Part shown: positions 18,930 through 28,419 of the stretch, in pieces
Layout of the letters: the number at the start of each line of letters is the position of its first letter
Position numbering within the stretch: position 1 is the first letter of the stretch
Assembly (NCBI RefSeq): GCF_000961095.1
Contig: NZ_CP011058.1
Location: 310,001 to 374,000, forward strand
Direction of reading: 5' to 3'
From: Paenibacillus beijingensis
GTDB lineage: Bacteria; Bacillota; Bacilli; Paenibacillales; Paenibacillaceae
Length of the DNA: 64,000 bases
Translations under genes and position numbers: made by a program
Notes under the pieces: generated by a model
What the model saw: only the letters and a program-made list of their open reading frames with translations
Database searches by the model: none
What the model was told of the DNA's origin: nothing

Positions 18930-19856
18930 TTAAATTTTGTTTTCATGCTGCACCGTGATGACAACATTACCCTTTTTGTGTCCGTTGTCTACATATCGAT
19001 GAGCTTCGCGAATTTGTTCCAGCGGATAGCGTCTATCGATGACCGATTTGATCTTCCCCGTCTCCATAAGCTCTTTGAGGAAAATTAAATCTTCCGTACG
19101 TTCCTTTGCAATCCCCTGCCCGTCAACCGTCACGTATGTGCCGTTCGGAGCCAGCGCTTTCTTGCAATTGGATTTTGAGCTTTTCCCGACAGCATCAAAG
19201 ACGATATCGTAACGCTCTCCTCTTTTTGCAAAATCCTCTTTCGTGTAATCAATGATGTTATCGGCTCCCAGAGATTTCACCAATTCAAAATTTCCCGTGG
19301 TGCATACCCCTGTAACTTCTGCCCCAAAATGCTTGGCAAGCTGCACGGCGGAAGTCCCCACCGCTCCGGAAGCCCCATAGATCAGCACTTTTTGTCCATT
19401 CCGGATGTTTCCTTTTCGAAGAAAATGCAAGGCTGTCGTTCCCCCAAAAAGAACGGCTGCGGCTTCCTCATAGGTCGCATTCGCCGGTTTTAAGGCTACG
19501 ACCCCGTCTTCTGGCAGACACGTGTACTGGGCATGAGCGCCAAAACGCATCCCACTTAATGCATACACCTGGTCGCCTTTCTTAAACCGTTTGACATTTT
19601 TCCCTATCTCCTCGATTTCACCTGCTAATTCCACCCCGAGTATCGGTTTCCTTGGTTTTCTGATGCCTAAAAATAATCGCATTGGAATCCAGTACAAGAT
19701 CGGACTGTTGAAACTTCGAACTCTGCAGTCCCCTGTTGTTACGGTTGTTGCATGAACTTTTATCAGTATTTCATTGGCTTTGGGAGTCGGCTTATCGACC
19801 TCTCTTAGCTCCAGAACATCCGGTGATCCATAATTTGTGCATACAATCGCTTTCAT
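18930..19856 (-). CDS. MDR-family NAD(P)-dependent oxidoreductase (zinc-independent quinone reductase type)
   Basis: Medium-chain reductase of 308 residues from ATG 19856, which has a GGAGG site; the frame open to 19883 is not needed. It has the GroES-like N-terminal domain and a nucleotide-binding motif YGASGAVGTSAVQLAKHFGA. Catalytic zinc ligands are not evident. Related to enoyl/quinone reductases acting on electrophiles. Followed by the ArsR-type regulator. Confidence 0.9.
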   Translation of the reverse strand: MKAIVCTNYGSPDVLELREVDKPTPKANEILIKVHATTVTTGDCRVRSFNSPILYWIPMRLFLGIRKPRKPILGVELAGEIEEIGKNVKRFKKGDQVYALSGMRFGAHAQYTCLPEDGVVALKPANATYEEAAAVLFGGTTALHFLRKGNIRNGQKVLIYGASGAVGTSAVQLAKHFGAEVTGVCTTGNFELVKSLGADNIIDYTKEDFAKRGERYDIVFDAVGKSSKSNCKKALAPNGTYVTVDGQGIAKERTEDLIFLKELMETGKIKSVIDRRYPLEQIREAHRYVDNGHKKGNVVITVQHENKI

Positions 19857-19967
19857 GGGGTTCCTCCAAACCTCAATTTGCAATTAGTATAGCTGCACCT
19901 CGGTATTGGCATATAGATACTAAAGTATTGTTTTTGGAAATTGTTCTGAGCTGCTGCGCGGGTAAAT

Positions 19968-22643
19968 TCACAACAGACCCAACTTGCGGGCACGCGCTAC
20001 AGCTTCGGTTCGCCGCCCAACCTGCAGTTTGTCAAAAATCATCCGGTTATGTCCTTTAACCGTAGTGAGCGCAATGAAAAGCCGCTCGCTAATCTCGCGA
20101 TTCGAGAGTCCTTGGGCAATGAGGTGCAGCACTTCGAGCTCCCGCCCGCTCAGCGGCTCGATCAGGGGCTTGGCAGGCGGGGCTACGCTCTGATCCGATT
20201 TAACTTCACTTGTCAGTTCCTCTGCTTCAAATGCAGCCAGCAGCTTACCTAGATAGTTCATCATCCTTCCGTGAGCAGCTGCTTCACCTAACAACCGGTA
20301 CATCGGAATGCCTTCGTCGACAAAAATCCGGATGAAGCCGCCAGGCTCGGCCATCGTCAGCGCGTCTGCAAGCAGCTGTACGGCCTTGAACTTTTCGCCA
20401 TGCGCATGCAGAGCAACCGCTTGTAGAACCGTTGCCTTGAGCTGTTCGTCCTCAAAGCCCTTCGCCTCAGCCTCCTCCCGTAATGCGGAAAGCACCGCCA
20501 ATGCTGCGGACGTATCTCCCTGCGCCAGATGTACCCGGGCCTGGCTGATGGGAAGATTGTGCTTCTGCGCCAGAGTAGCGGCCGCCGCCAGATTGCCCTG
20601 GTGAAGCAACGCAAGCACATGCGCGGTAGCAATGTAGGGCATCTGATTCACGAATTTTTGCCGGCGGGCGGAATGGTCAGCCCTAGCTAAAATAGCGGCT
20701 GCATCGTTCACCTCACCCCGCGCAAGCTTCAGCCTCGCGAGAAACACCTCGCCTGCAACGACTCGGTCCGTCTGTTCAAGCTGCTTCGCCAGTTGGATGG
20801 ACTGGAGACCGTGCTGCATAGCGGCATCCAAGTCGTTCCATTCATAGCATATACGGGCCATGCCAAGGTGAGCTTCGCAAGCGGTCGGCAGCGGCGGTTC
20901 ACCCGCCAAATTCAGAACACGCCTATAGGTATCAGCGGCCGCATAAAGCTGGTTTTCCGCTTCCTGTATGTTCCCTAGGCCGAGCGCAGCCATAATGCTG
21001 ATGATGACATGGCCGATCATCTGACTGATCGATAATGCTTCGGTATAGGCCTTGCCCGCCGCGGCACGATCCCCCTGGAGCTGGTAAGCATATCCCAGCG
21101 TCCAGATCGTCGCTGTGCGGACAGGCAGGTTGTCCGGGCGCAAATATTCCAGAGCGCGGCGCGACTCGGCAATGATGGTTTCTGCCTGGTGCTTGCTGAC
21201 GGCCAGAGTTGCGCGTATGGCGGCGATATGACCGATAAGATCTTGGATCTTGTCGTCTAGCCCGGCACCTTCCAGCGCTTTTTCAGCAGCTTGCAGTTTC
21301 GGTTCAACGCCGGTCATTTGGCCCGCCATCAGCAATGCAGAGGCATACAACACCCAGAGCGAGGGCCTTGCATCCAGTTCCTCCACCGGCAATGAATCCA
21401 GCCAATTCATTACGGGGGCAACCGCTCCGCGAAAAAGTAAAGGCATCCCCTCTCCCTCCAGCAGGCGAGCGGTACGCTGGATATCTTTTGCGGCAGCGGC
21501 ATGGTGAAAAGCCTCAATCGCAAAACCATTATCTTCATACCATATACTGGCACGAATATGTAATTCAGCCACAACCCGCTCATTATCACCTATATTCGAG
21601 GCGATGCTCCGGCGCAGCCGTTTCCGCAGCAAATCGGCAAAGAGATGGTGATAGCGGTACCAGCGCCGTTCGTTGTCCAGCGGGACGATGAATAGGTTGG
21701 TGTGCTCGAGATATTCCAACGTTTCTTGCCCGGAAGACGAGAAGGCGAGCTGTTCCCCGGCTCTCCGGCCAAGAACGGCATCGCAAAGAGGACCGCACAA
21801 CCGGTCGAGAATAGATGTGTACAGCAAAAAATGGTGAATGTTTACGGATTGCTTTTGCAGCACTTCTTCAACCAGATAGTCCAGTACGAAATGGTGGCTG
21901 CCGTTGAACGATTTGATGAAGCCGGCGGGATCTTGATGTCCCTGCATGGAAAGCGCGGCTAATTGCAGGCCGGCAATCCAGCCTTCTGTTCGGGATTCAA
22001 GCAGGGCGACATTTTCCGCTGAAAGGTTTAGCCCCATCACACGGCCGAGAAATTCGGCCGCCTCTAGGGAGGTAAAGCGCAAGTGTGCGGCGCGCACTTC
22101 CGTCAATTGGCCCCTGACACGCAACCGTGCCAAGGGCAGACGCGGGTCCTCGCGGGTGGCGATGACCAGATGCATCTGCGGCGGCATGCGATCGAGCAGT
22201 AACGCGATGGCATTGTCAATCGGTCCGGCATCTATAACGTGATAATCGTCAAGGACGAGTACGAAATTGTCCGGAACCGCGGTAATTTCATTGAGCAAGG
22301 CCGCTATAATCGATTCGGTCTGCGGCGGCTGAGGAGATTGGAGCAAGCCGGCCACACCTTCTCCAATATTCGCCGCAATCGTCTGCAAAGCAGCGATGAG
22401 GCAGGTGAGAAAGCGTGCAGGATCGTTATCCCCCTCTTCCAGTGACAGCCAGGCGGCCGGCCCGGAGCAACCGGCGAGCCATTCGCTGACAAGCGTCGTT
22501 TTACCATAGCCGGCGGAAGCAGAGACGAGGGTGAGCTTGCGTTGCAGCCCCTCGTTCATGCGCTCGATCAGGCGCGGTCGGGGAACCAATTTAGACCGAG
22601 ACAAGGGGATATATAGCTTAGTAGATAAAATGGGTGCAGACAT
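19968..22643 (-). CDS. MalT-like LuxR-family ATP-dependent regulator (LAL)
   Basis: Large transcriptional activator, 891 residues. N-terminal STAND/NTPase domain with Walker A SASAGYGKTT (about 41-50) and Walker B LVLDDYH; a long TPR-like helical middle; C-terminal LuxR HTH (LSGRELEVLHLIAQGLSNRE). The same architecture as MalT, but the inducer cannot be inferred. ATG 22643 is preferred over the GTG at 22652, which sits right against the putative AGGAC site. Its target might be the adjacent redox genes or something remote. Confidence 0.93.
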   Translation of the reverse strand: MSAPILSTKLYIPLSRSKLVPRPRLIERMNEGLQRKLTLVSASAGYGKTTLVSEWLAGCSGPAAWLSLEEGDNDPARFLTCLIAALQTIAANIGEGVAGLLQSPQPPQTESIIAALLNEITAVPDNFVLVLDDYHVIDAGPIDNAIALLLDRMPPQMHLVIATREDPRLPLARLRVRGQLTEVRAAHLRFTSLEAAEFLGRVMGLNLSAENVALLESRTEGWIAGLQLAALSMQGHQDPAGFIKSFNGSHHFVLDYLVEEVLQKQSVNIHHFLLYTSILDRLCGPLCDAVLGRRAGEQLAFSSSGQETLEYLEHTNLFIVPLDNERRWYRYHHLFADLLRKRLRRSIASNIGDNERVVAELHIRASIWYEDNGFAIEAFHHAAAAKDIQRTARLLEGEGMPLLFRGAVAPVMNWLDSLPVEELDARPSLWVLYASALLMAGQMTGVEPKLQAAEKALEGAGLDDKIQDLIGHIAAIRATLAVSKHQAETIIAESRRALEYLRPDNLPVRTATIWTLGYAYQLQGDRAAAGKAYTEALSISQMIGHVIISIMAALGLGNIQEAENQLYAAADTYRRVLNLAGEPPLPTACEAHLGMARICYEWNDLDAAMQHGLQSIQLAKQLEQTDRVVAGEVFLARLKLARGEVNDAAAILARADHSARRQKFVNQMPYIATAHVLALLHQGNLAAAATLAQKHNLPISQARVHLAQGDTSAALAVLSALREEAEAKGFEDEQLKATVLQAVALHAHGEKFKAVQLLADALTMAEPGGFIRIFVDEGIPMYRLLGEAAAHGRMMNYLGKLLAAFEAEELTSEVKSDQSVAPPAKPLIEPLSGRELEVLHLIAQGLSNREISERLFIALTTVKGHNRMIFDKLQVGRRTEAVARARKLGLL

Positions 22644-22769
22644 CGTAACCACCGTCCTACGTCGTTAAATGCATGCGGTAACATACCTTGTATATATGTT
22701 CGGCAATTCGATCGTATTTCCCTTGAGCGTCCTGTTTCAGCATGACGGTGAGCTGCGACAATCTGCGCC

Positions 22770-22803
22770 AAAAACAGAAACCCGCGTCCAATGAACGCAG
22801 GTT
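22770..22803 (-). terminator. Terminator after the TetR gene, with tRNA-tail-like flank
   Basis: Minus-strand stem AACCTGCGT / ACGCGGGTT followed by TCTGTTTTTGG. It is nested in an outer inverted repeat CCAAA.ACA / TTGTTTGG, and the flank TTGTTTGGTGGAGCCA (22808-22823) matches the sequence at 34619-34635 next to the tRNA-Ala repeats. Confidence 0.7.
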
Positions 22804-22851
22804 GAATTGTTGTTTGGTGGAGCCAGCGGCCAGGTGAGTGAGGAAACAATG

Positions 22852-23442
22852 CTACCTTGACAGAATTCGCATCAATACGTCTGTGTCCGGCAATCCGTAT
22901 TTTTCAATTCCCAGTTCCTGCATGATGAGACTGTTAACGACGGTAAAGTACCAAGACAGCAGTTCCCGGGGGTCCCCTTCAGAGAATTGACCTGCTTGTT
23001 GCCCCTTGATTAAGACGGGAACCAGCCGGTCGATCAGAACTTTTTCGGAATATTGATCAAGGAATTGCCCAACCTTCTCCGGGACCTTATCCGCTTTTCG
23101 CGCCTGTAGAATAAGCCTGAAAGCGTACTTGTTGTTTTCGTCAAGCATGCTTTGAGTCAAAGTTCTGATCTGATCAAAAGGGCTCTCGGGTGAATGTTGA
23201 AGGTTCCCGATTTCCTTTCCCGCTTCTTCCATCAACTCTATCACGAGGTCGGTGAACAATTCGTCTTTGGATTTGAAGTACCGGTATATTAACCCTTCGC
23301 TAATCCCGGCCTCGGAGGCAATCATGCTCATTTTCGTTCCTGTAATTCCACGGCAGGCAAAAATTTTGAGCGCCGCTTGTTTAATTTGTTCTTTGCGTTC
23401 GTCGCGAATTTGATCCAATTGCTGTTTATTTAATGGGGACAA
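22852..23442 (-). CDS. TetR-family regulator
   Basis: Repressor of 196 residues with the TetR HTH at about 38-63 (GISEGLIYRYFKSKDELFTD). TTG start at 23442 with a GGAG site 11 bases upstream; no internal ATG would keep the whole HTH. It is 68 bp downstream of the alpha/beta hydrolase on the same strand. A 19-bp palindrome in front of the hydrolase is its likely operator, so the pair would be autoregulated. Confidence 0.92.
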   Translation of the reverse strand: MSPLNKQQLDQIRDERKEQIKQAALKIFACRGITGTKMSMIASEAGISEGLIYRYFKSKDELFTDLVIELMEEAGKEIGNLQHSPESPFDQIRTLTQSMLDENNKYAFRLILQARKADKVPEKVGQFLDQYSEKVLIDRLVPVLIKGQQAGQFSEGDPRELLSWYFTVVNSLIMQELGIEKYGLPDTDVLMRILSR

Positions 23443-23510
23443 TGAACTTCAATCTCCGATCGTTAAGGAATATTGCATTCATTGTATCATGAACGATTCA
23501 TCCGCTGCCA

Positions 23511-24551
23511 TTATAAGGAACTTGAAGAGAGCGCCAGAGGGCGGACTCTCCTGATCAATTCCTCGAGAAACTGATCGGGCCGGGCAAAACACGCTAGGTG
23601 ACCGGCATTTTTGATTCGTACAAACTCTTTGAGGGGGGCTTCGATTTCGTCGAAGAACGCTTTAGCCGCTGTTGTTGGCGTAAAAATATCGGAATCTCCA
23701 TGGAGAACGAAAAAGGGTAATTCAAATCTAAGCCCAAACCTAGAGAAATCGAAGGCCATTAATTCGTTGAACAAGTGATCAAGGGAGAAATGCATGCCTT
23801 TGAATATTTCGATGAGATCGCGCATGGTATGATCCGGTGACGAGAGCATGGACGGCAACATAAGGTCCATAATCATATTGGGAACGGTTCGAATGCTTTT
23901 CACGAGAAATTGATTCAACTGATCGAAGTCTTTACGGTTCCAGTTGGATCGATCCGGGCCCATTCTCTCGATTAACCGAATACCCTTTATTAGACCTGCA
24001 TCGCGGAAAGCGTCCAGCGCCAATTGATACGAAAGAAATTGGGGATCCGGGGCATTCTGATCGGTCCCGACATAAGCATGAAACAGGTCGGGGCGAAGTT
24101 TTACCATGATCATCGCGATTAAGCTGCCCGCAGAGCTGCCGATTAGAATGATTTTTTGATGGCCAAGATAATCGCACAGGAAATCAGTCAACTCGATACC
24201 ATCCTGGGCGAGCCGCTCGAAGGTGATGTTCCCGCTGTCGTCTCTGCCGTACTTGCGAAACGTTTTGCCCGCACCGCGTTGATCCCATTGAATGATGGTG
24301 AAATGTTTCTCCCACGAGCGTAACAAAGGGTTGAAGATGGAATAAGGTGAAGCCGGACCGCCATGGATAAAAAGCAGAACAGGATTCTGACGATCCTCGC
24401 CGCGTATTGTGATCCACTGTTCAATACCGCCGATTCTAACGAAACGGCTTTCGACGATACTGTTCGGTTTATTCATTCGAAGTATCCTCGCGTTCTTTCG
24501 CTGATTGCGTTTCCGTAGAATGAGGTCAGGCAAGATGTTGTTTTTGCTCAT
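23511..24551 (-). CDS. Alpha/beta hydrolase, prolyl-aminopeptidase-like (S33)
   Basis: Serine hydrolase of 346 residues. Oxyanion motif FIHGGPASPY, nucleophile elbow IGSSAGS, acid HGDSD and catalytic His in NAGHLACF. The HGGP and DQRGAGKT motifs are typical of proline iminopeptidases and related hydrolases; the substrate is uncertain. The start at 24551 has GGAG eight bases upstream, while the ATG six bases earlier is too close. Cotranscribed with the TetR gene. Confidence 0.9.
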   Translation of the reverse strand: MSKNNILPDLILRKRNQRKNARILRMNKPNSIVESRFVRIGGIEQWITIRGEDRQNPVLLFIHGGPASPYSIFNPLLRSWEKHFTIIQWDQRGAGKTFRKYGRDDSGNITFERLAQDGIELTDFLCDYLGHQKIILIGSSAGSLIAMIMVKLRPDLFHAYVGTDQNAPDPQFLSYQLALDAFRDAGLIKGIRLIERMGPDRSNWNRKDFDQLNQFLVKSIRTVPNMIMDLMLPSMLSSPDHTMRDLIEIFKGMHFSLDHLFNELMAFDFSRFGLRFELPFFVLHGDSDIFTPTTAAKAFFDEIEAPLKEFVRIKNAGHLACFARPDQFLEELIRRVRPLALSSSSL

Positions 24552-24583
24552 CTTCATTTCTCCTATCGCTACTCTTTTATTAT

Positions 24584-24636
24584 TGAGTGAGTCACTCACT
24601 CATCCATAGATTAATTTATTTCCTGGAAATTGTCAA
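24584..24636 (-). promoter_or_regulatory. Promoter and TetR operator of the hydrolase-TetR operon
   Basis: Minus strand: TTGACA (24631-24636), 17-bp spacer, TAATCT (24608-24613), then a perfect 9+1+9 palindrome at 24584-24602 (TGAGTGAGT, one base, ACTCACTCA) over the expected transcription start. Position and symmetry are those of a TetR operator. Confidence 0.8.
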
Positions 24637-24697
24637 TTAAAATTAACCGCTCCGAAGAAACTGAGACGTTCAGGGAAGCACGCGTCAGTTGATTCGC

Positions 24698-24730
24698 AAA
24701 AAAACCACGCCGTAATCGACGTGGTTTATT
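24698..24730 (-). terminator. Terminator after the TelA-like gene
   Basis: Minus strand: AAACCACGTC, short loop, GGCGTGGTTTTTTT. It immediately follows the TelA-like stop. Confidence 0.85.
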
Positions 24731-24737
24731 CCATATG

Positions 24738-25877
24738 TTACAGACCCAACTTATGACCTTTCTCCAGACGAACAATCTGCTTCTCGCCATCATCGGCCAA
24801 TTCCCGGAACTGATGGATCGTTTCGCGCATTTTTGGAAGAGCTTCCTGCTTGTAGGTGCTGATCGAATCGAGAGCGGCCAACACATCCGTAAAGGCTTGT
24901 TTCAGCGTTTCGACCGAGATACTCGTTTCAAGCGATTGCTTGTGGATCTCAGCTCCTTGATCTTTAAGCAATCTGGACGTGCCGGCAATCAAATTATTCG
25001 TGGTCTCGTTCAGGAGCTCAATCTTTTTCAAAACAATCCTTTGATTATAGAGCGCGCCGGCGACCGTTACCGATATTTTCAATGCCGAAATCGTCACGTT
25101 ATTCGCACGGTCGACCCCGCGAATCAGTTCTTTGTTATTTCGGACGACCACTTCGATGGCCATAATCCCCTGCTGATTGACGACCAGCATCTGCTGCAGG
25201 TCCATCACCCGCTGACGCAGAGGGAACAGCACTTCTTCCGTGATGAAACGGATCTTGTCAGGGTCTTCCGAACGCAGTTTGCCCGCTTCAAGCTGCGATT
25301 CAATCGACTCATCCATCAAAGCGCCCAGCTGAATTTCCTTTTGAAGCTTTTTGGTCAAATCCCGAAGCGTCTGCTGCTCGATCTCCAATGTGGTGTTATC
25401 GTTTTTGAGCGTCGCCTTGCCCTTATCCAAAGAAACAACAATATCCGCGATTACGGAATCGGCTTTTTCGTACTTGAGAAAGTAGGCCCGCAGCGGATTA
25501 AACAGCTTGCTCAGGAAACCTTTTTTAGCAAAATCCACCATGCTCGGATCCAAATCCTTCAACTGGGTGTGCAGCTCCGCGAGCCCTTTGGCTACCTGGC
25601 CTCCCTCATCGCCCGTCTTGGAGAGATTCCCGATCGAAACCTGCAGCAAGGAATTTTTCTGCGAAGACGATTTCATCGTGTTTAGACCGAACGTTTCGAT
25701 GGATTGCAGAATCTCTTTGCGCTTTTCAAGCGACTCGATATCGAGCGCCATAATCGTTGCAACGTTCGAATCGGCTGCCTCCTTGAGCTTTGCAACTTCC
25801 TCGGGCACAGGTTTAACCTCTTGTTCAATGGCGGCCTTAATCTCTTCCGGACTTGTCACTTCCATCGAAAAAGACAT
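24738..25877 (-). CDS. TelA-family (toxic anion resistance) protein
   Basis: Cytosolic, mostly helical protein of 379 residues in the TelA/KlaA/YaaN family, named for tellurite resistance but of unknown biochemical activity. The conserved middle (LFPLRQRVMDLQQMLVVNQQ, RNNKELIRGVDRANNVTISA) is clear. The start at ATG 25877 has AGGAGG six bases upstream; the ATG at 25883 abuts it. It is the last gene of an operon with a vWA-domain protein and a membrane coiled-coil protein, which suggests an envelope-stress module. Confidence 0.9.
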   Translation of the reverse strand: MSFSMEVTSPEEIKAAIEQEVKPVPEEVAKLKEAADSNVATIMALDIESLEKRKEILQSIETFGLNTMKSSSQKNSLLQVSIGNLSKTGDEGGQVAKGLAELHTQLKDLDPSMVDFAKKGFLSKLFNPLRAYFLKYEKADSVIADIVVSLDKGKATLKNDNTTLEIEQQTLRDLTKKLQKEIQLGALMDESIESQLEAGKLRSEDPDKIRFITEEVLFPLRQRVMDLQQMLVVNQQGIMAIEVVVRNNKELIRGVDRANNVTISALKISVTVAGALYNQRIVLKKIELLNETTNNLIAGTSRLLKDQGAEIHKQSLETSISVETLKQAFTDVLAALDSISTYKQEALPKMRETIHQFRELADDGEKQIVRLEKGHKLGL

Positions 25878-25891
25878 CGTCATCCTCCTTA

Positions 25892-25971
25892 AGGTTTTGC
25901 GTCAGCAAAACCACTTCGTAAGGTTAAGCTTAGGTTTTGCGTCAGCAAAACCACTTCGTAAGGTTAAGCTT
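25892..25971. repeat. Two identical 40-bp tandem repeats, each with a perfect hairpin
   Basis: Units 25892-25931 and 25932-25971 are identical. Each contains GGTTTTGC, four bases, GCAAAACC. They lie between the vWA and TelA genes, just before the TelA ribosome site. Confidence 0.92.
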
Positions 25972-25980
25972 AGGTATAAG

Positions 25981-27669
25981 TTACATTTGAACGTTAAACA
26001 AGTTTCCGATCTTGTAGATCACATCATCCGTATCGGCATTAATGCTGGCCGCTTCGTTGATGCTCGAAATGCTTTGAAGCGCCTTAATGTTGGCATTATA
26101 CCCGATCGTATAGATGGGAACCTTGTAGTTCTCAATTAACCCCCTGACATCCTTTAACGAATAGCCCTCATTCGTCTCGCCATCGCTTAAGACAAAGATA
26201 ATCGGTTTTTCATTCGGATGGAGAGCTAACTCATCTTGAAGCATTTTCAAAGCGACAACAATTCCATCAAAGGTAGCCGTACCTCCGCTCGCTTCGAGGC
26301 TGTTCACCGCCCCGACGAACATGGACTGCTGGTTCGTATCGTATTTTCCAATCGGCAGATTAATGGTTACATCATCGGAATAAGAGACAAGGCCGATACT
26401 ATTGTCTTTCCCCAAATACTTTTGACCCTTCAATAACGATTCTTTCAAGCGGTTCAGAGGTTCACCCGCCATACTGCCGGACACATCGGCTACGAAAACA
26501 GCCGCAATCGGCTTATTTCCATTCTTCTTTTCTTTCCACAATTTCTGCGCGGATGACAAAAGGCTTCCATCGACTGCGGCAAGCTCCGGCTTGTAGTCAT
26601 CGAGATTATTGAAGCCCTTTTCCTTCGCTAACTGTTGATACTTATCCTGTAAAACAAAATCCGCAAACTTCTTAATAATGTCCAGCTTCGTTTGAGGCAG
26701 ATCGCCCAGCGCATACAACGGACTGTCATGTCTTACACCGAAAGGAGTGAAAACGTAACCGTTCTTCAAGTCCGCCGCATTGACATACGTCTGGTACTCG
26801 AGCACAAACCCGTCAAGCATACCCGACTTGGCCGCATCCCGCATTTGTATCGTTGTCGACGCAATAAAGGGCACATTGGCTTGAAATTTTTCAAACCCCT
26901 GAACCGCTTTATCTCCCAACATGTTGGAACTGTCGAACGTATGGAGAGCTGTTACAAGGAAGTTTAAGCCTGTTGAGCTGGCAAAAGGATCCGTATAACC
27001 CATCGAGAATTCGTTGTTTGCGATCGCTTCGGTAACGGTTTTGACATTCACGAACCCGTACGTCTCCACTAAGGCATCGTATTTGGCTTTGGCGATGACA
27101 ATACCGGGAACATTCCCGGCGAGACGCTTGGAAACAAGCTGAGCGTTAACACCGCTCGCCTTGACCATTTCGCCCCACAGCTCGTTTGACGGCGTGAAAG
27201 CGTCTGGTACGTATTTACCGGATTTGATAAAGTCCGCGGCCGTACCGGAAGCGATATTGCGAATCTTAACCGAAGCCGGTTTCCCGTCTACGATAATATT
27301 CGACTTGTTAAATTCGGTGGCTACCTCAGTCAACCATCCGTCGACGCCGCTGCCCGATTTTTCGGTAGATGAAAAGATCTCCGCAAAAGTATCCGTCGTG
27401 TTGTCCACGGTGATCGGGAACTTGGAGATATCCGGCAGGGACTCCGCGACATCAATCGGGTTAAGATCGATCTGGCCCTTTACCGGCGTTTCGGTTGTTA
27501 CCTTGATATCGGAATAAAGATTACTTAATCGCTTATCTGCATTTTCCGCAGTCACTTGAACTTTTGATTTCCCCAAATTAGAGGTTAATCTTACCCCTGC
27601 ATACACAAGCCCGAAAACGATTACCAAAATTAGACCTGATAGAAGGAAAAACTTGCTCTTCTTTGCCAA
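25981..27669 (-). CDS. Membrane-anchored protein with substrate-binding-like and von Willebrand A domains
   Basis: About 562 residues. One N-terminal transmembrane helix (FFLLSGLILVIVFGLVYAGV), a periplasmic-binding-like region (about 85-370: DGWLTEVATEFNKSN, FTPSNELWGEMV), then a vWA domain from about 390 with a MIDAS motif (DVSGSMAG) and later TATF and SDGETNEG. It should face outward. A TTG at 27669 has GAGAGGTG at good spacing; the GTG at 27678 is an alternative start. Between the coiled-coil gene (12 bp upstream) and TelA. Confidence 0.85.
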   Translation of the reverse strand: MAKKSKFFLLSGLILVIVFGLVYAGVRLTSNLGKSKVQVTAENADKRLSNLYSDIKVTTETPVKGQIDLNPIDVAESLPDISKFPITVDNTTDTFAEIFSSTEKSGSGVDGWLTEVATEFNKSNIIVDGKPASVKIRNIASGTAADFIKSGKYVPDAFTPSNELWGEMVKASGVNAQLVSKRLAGNVPGIVIAKAKYDALVETYGFVNVKTVTEAIANNEFSMGYTDPFASSTGLNFLVTALHTFDSSNMLGDKAVQGFEKFQANVPFIASTTIQMRDAAKSGMLDGFVLEYQTYVNAADLKNGYVFTPFGVRHDSPLYALGDLPQTKLDIIKKFADFVLQDKYQQLAKEKGFNNLDDYKPELAAVDGSLLSSAQKLWKEKKNGNKPIAAVFVADVSGSMAGEPLNRLKESLLKGQKYLGKDNSIGLVSYSDDVTINLPIGKYDTNQQSMFVGAVNSLEASGGTATFDGIVVALKMLQDELALHPNEKPIIFVLSDGETNEGYSLKDVRGLIENYKVPIYTIGYNANIKALQSISSINEAASINADTDDVIYKIGNLFNVQM

Positions 27670-27681
27670 ACGCAGCACCTC

Positions 27682-28419
27682 TCACTGTTTATAATATTTG
27701 GTTTGGTTAATCAAGGCGTTTATTTCCTGCATGCAGGGCATATTTTCAAAATCACCCGGCTCAAAACTATCCAAGCGGGAAATCTCCAGCAGCAGCTTAT
27801 CCAGCTTCAACAAAATTTCCTCGTTCGTGCCTAAGGAGCTTTTCATGAAAAACAGAAACTCGTTGTGCAGATTTGTTTTTTCTTGAATAAGCTCTTGAGA
27901 AAAAGGTGTTGTCCTTTGACGTCTGCCACTCTCGAACTCCGACTCGTCAAAAACATGGAGCCTGTTCAGAATACTCCTCATATTAAGGTAAAACAGCTTT
28001 TCTACCTCTTGAATGACGGAAGCAAACTTCTTGTAAGTTAACTCCGTCGCATCGAATCTCTGGTGGAGGACGTTTAGCAGGGTGCCCGTCTTCTTATTCA
28101 TCCGGTCTACTTGCTCCAAGGCAAGCGTAATGTCGTCTTCCAGCGCTTTTACACGCCGGTAGCGCGTCAAAGCTTCCACGAAATCTGCGCGTGTTTGGAT
28201 TTGCTTAACAGGTAAAATAACGGGCGGTTTAAACAGCAGGACATAACTGCCGTAAAACAGAGCAAGCGCACTGGCGCACAGCAATGTTACTCCGGATGCT
28301 GTTGCAAAAGCGCCACCGCCTATTTCAACCCCTAAAAATCCGGGCGAGAGCACGAGTATATCCAAAACCGCCACGCCTGAAATAAGTCCGAGCAGTTTGA
28401 TGTACTTTGTACCGGTCAA
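27682..28419 (-). CDS. Membrane coiled-coil protein, possibly XpaC-like
   Basis: 246 residues: two hydrophobic segments at about 8-30 and 41-64, then a long helical cytosolic region. I do not recognise it firmly. TelA-family genes are often paired with xpaC-type genes, and the topology fits, so XpaC-like is an inference. TTG 28419 lies eight bases after AGGAGG; the longer frame to 28443 runs through that site. First gene of the three-gene operon. Confidence 0.75.
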   Translation of the reverse strand: MTGTKYIKLLGLISGVAVLDILVLSPGFLGVEIGGGAFATASGVTLLCASALALFYGSYVLLFKPPVILPVKQIQTRADFVEALTRYRRVKALEDDITLALEQVDRMNKKTGTLLNVLHQRFDATELTYKKFASVIQEVEKLFYLNMRSILNRLHVFDESEFESGRRQRTTPFSQELIQEKTNLHNEFLFFMKSSLGTNEEILLKLDKLLLEISRLDSFEPGDFENMPCMQEINALINQTKYYKQ

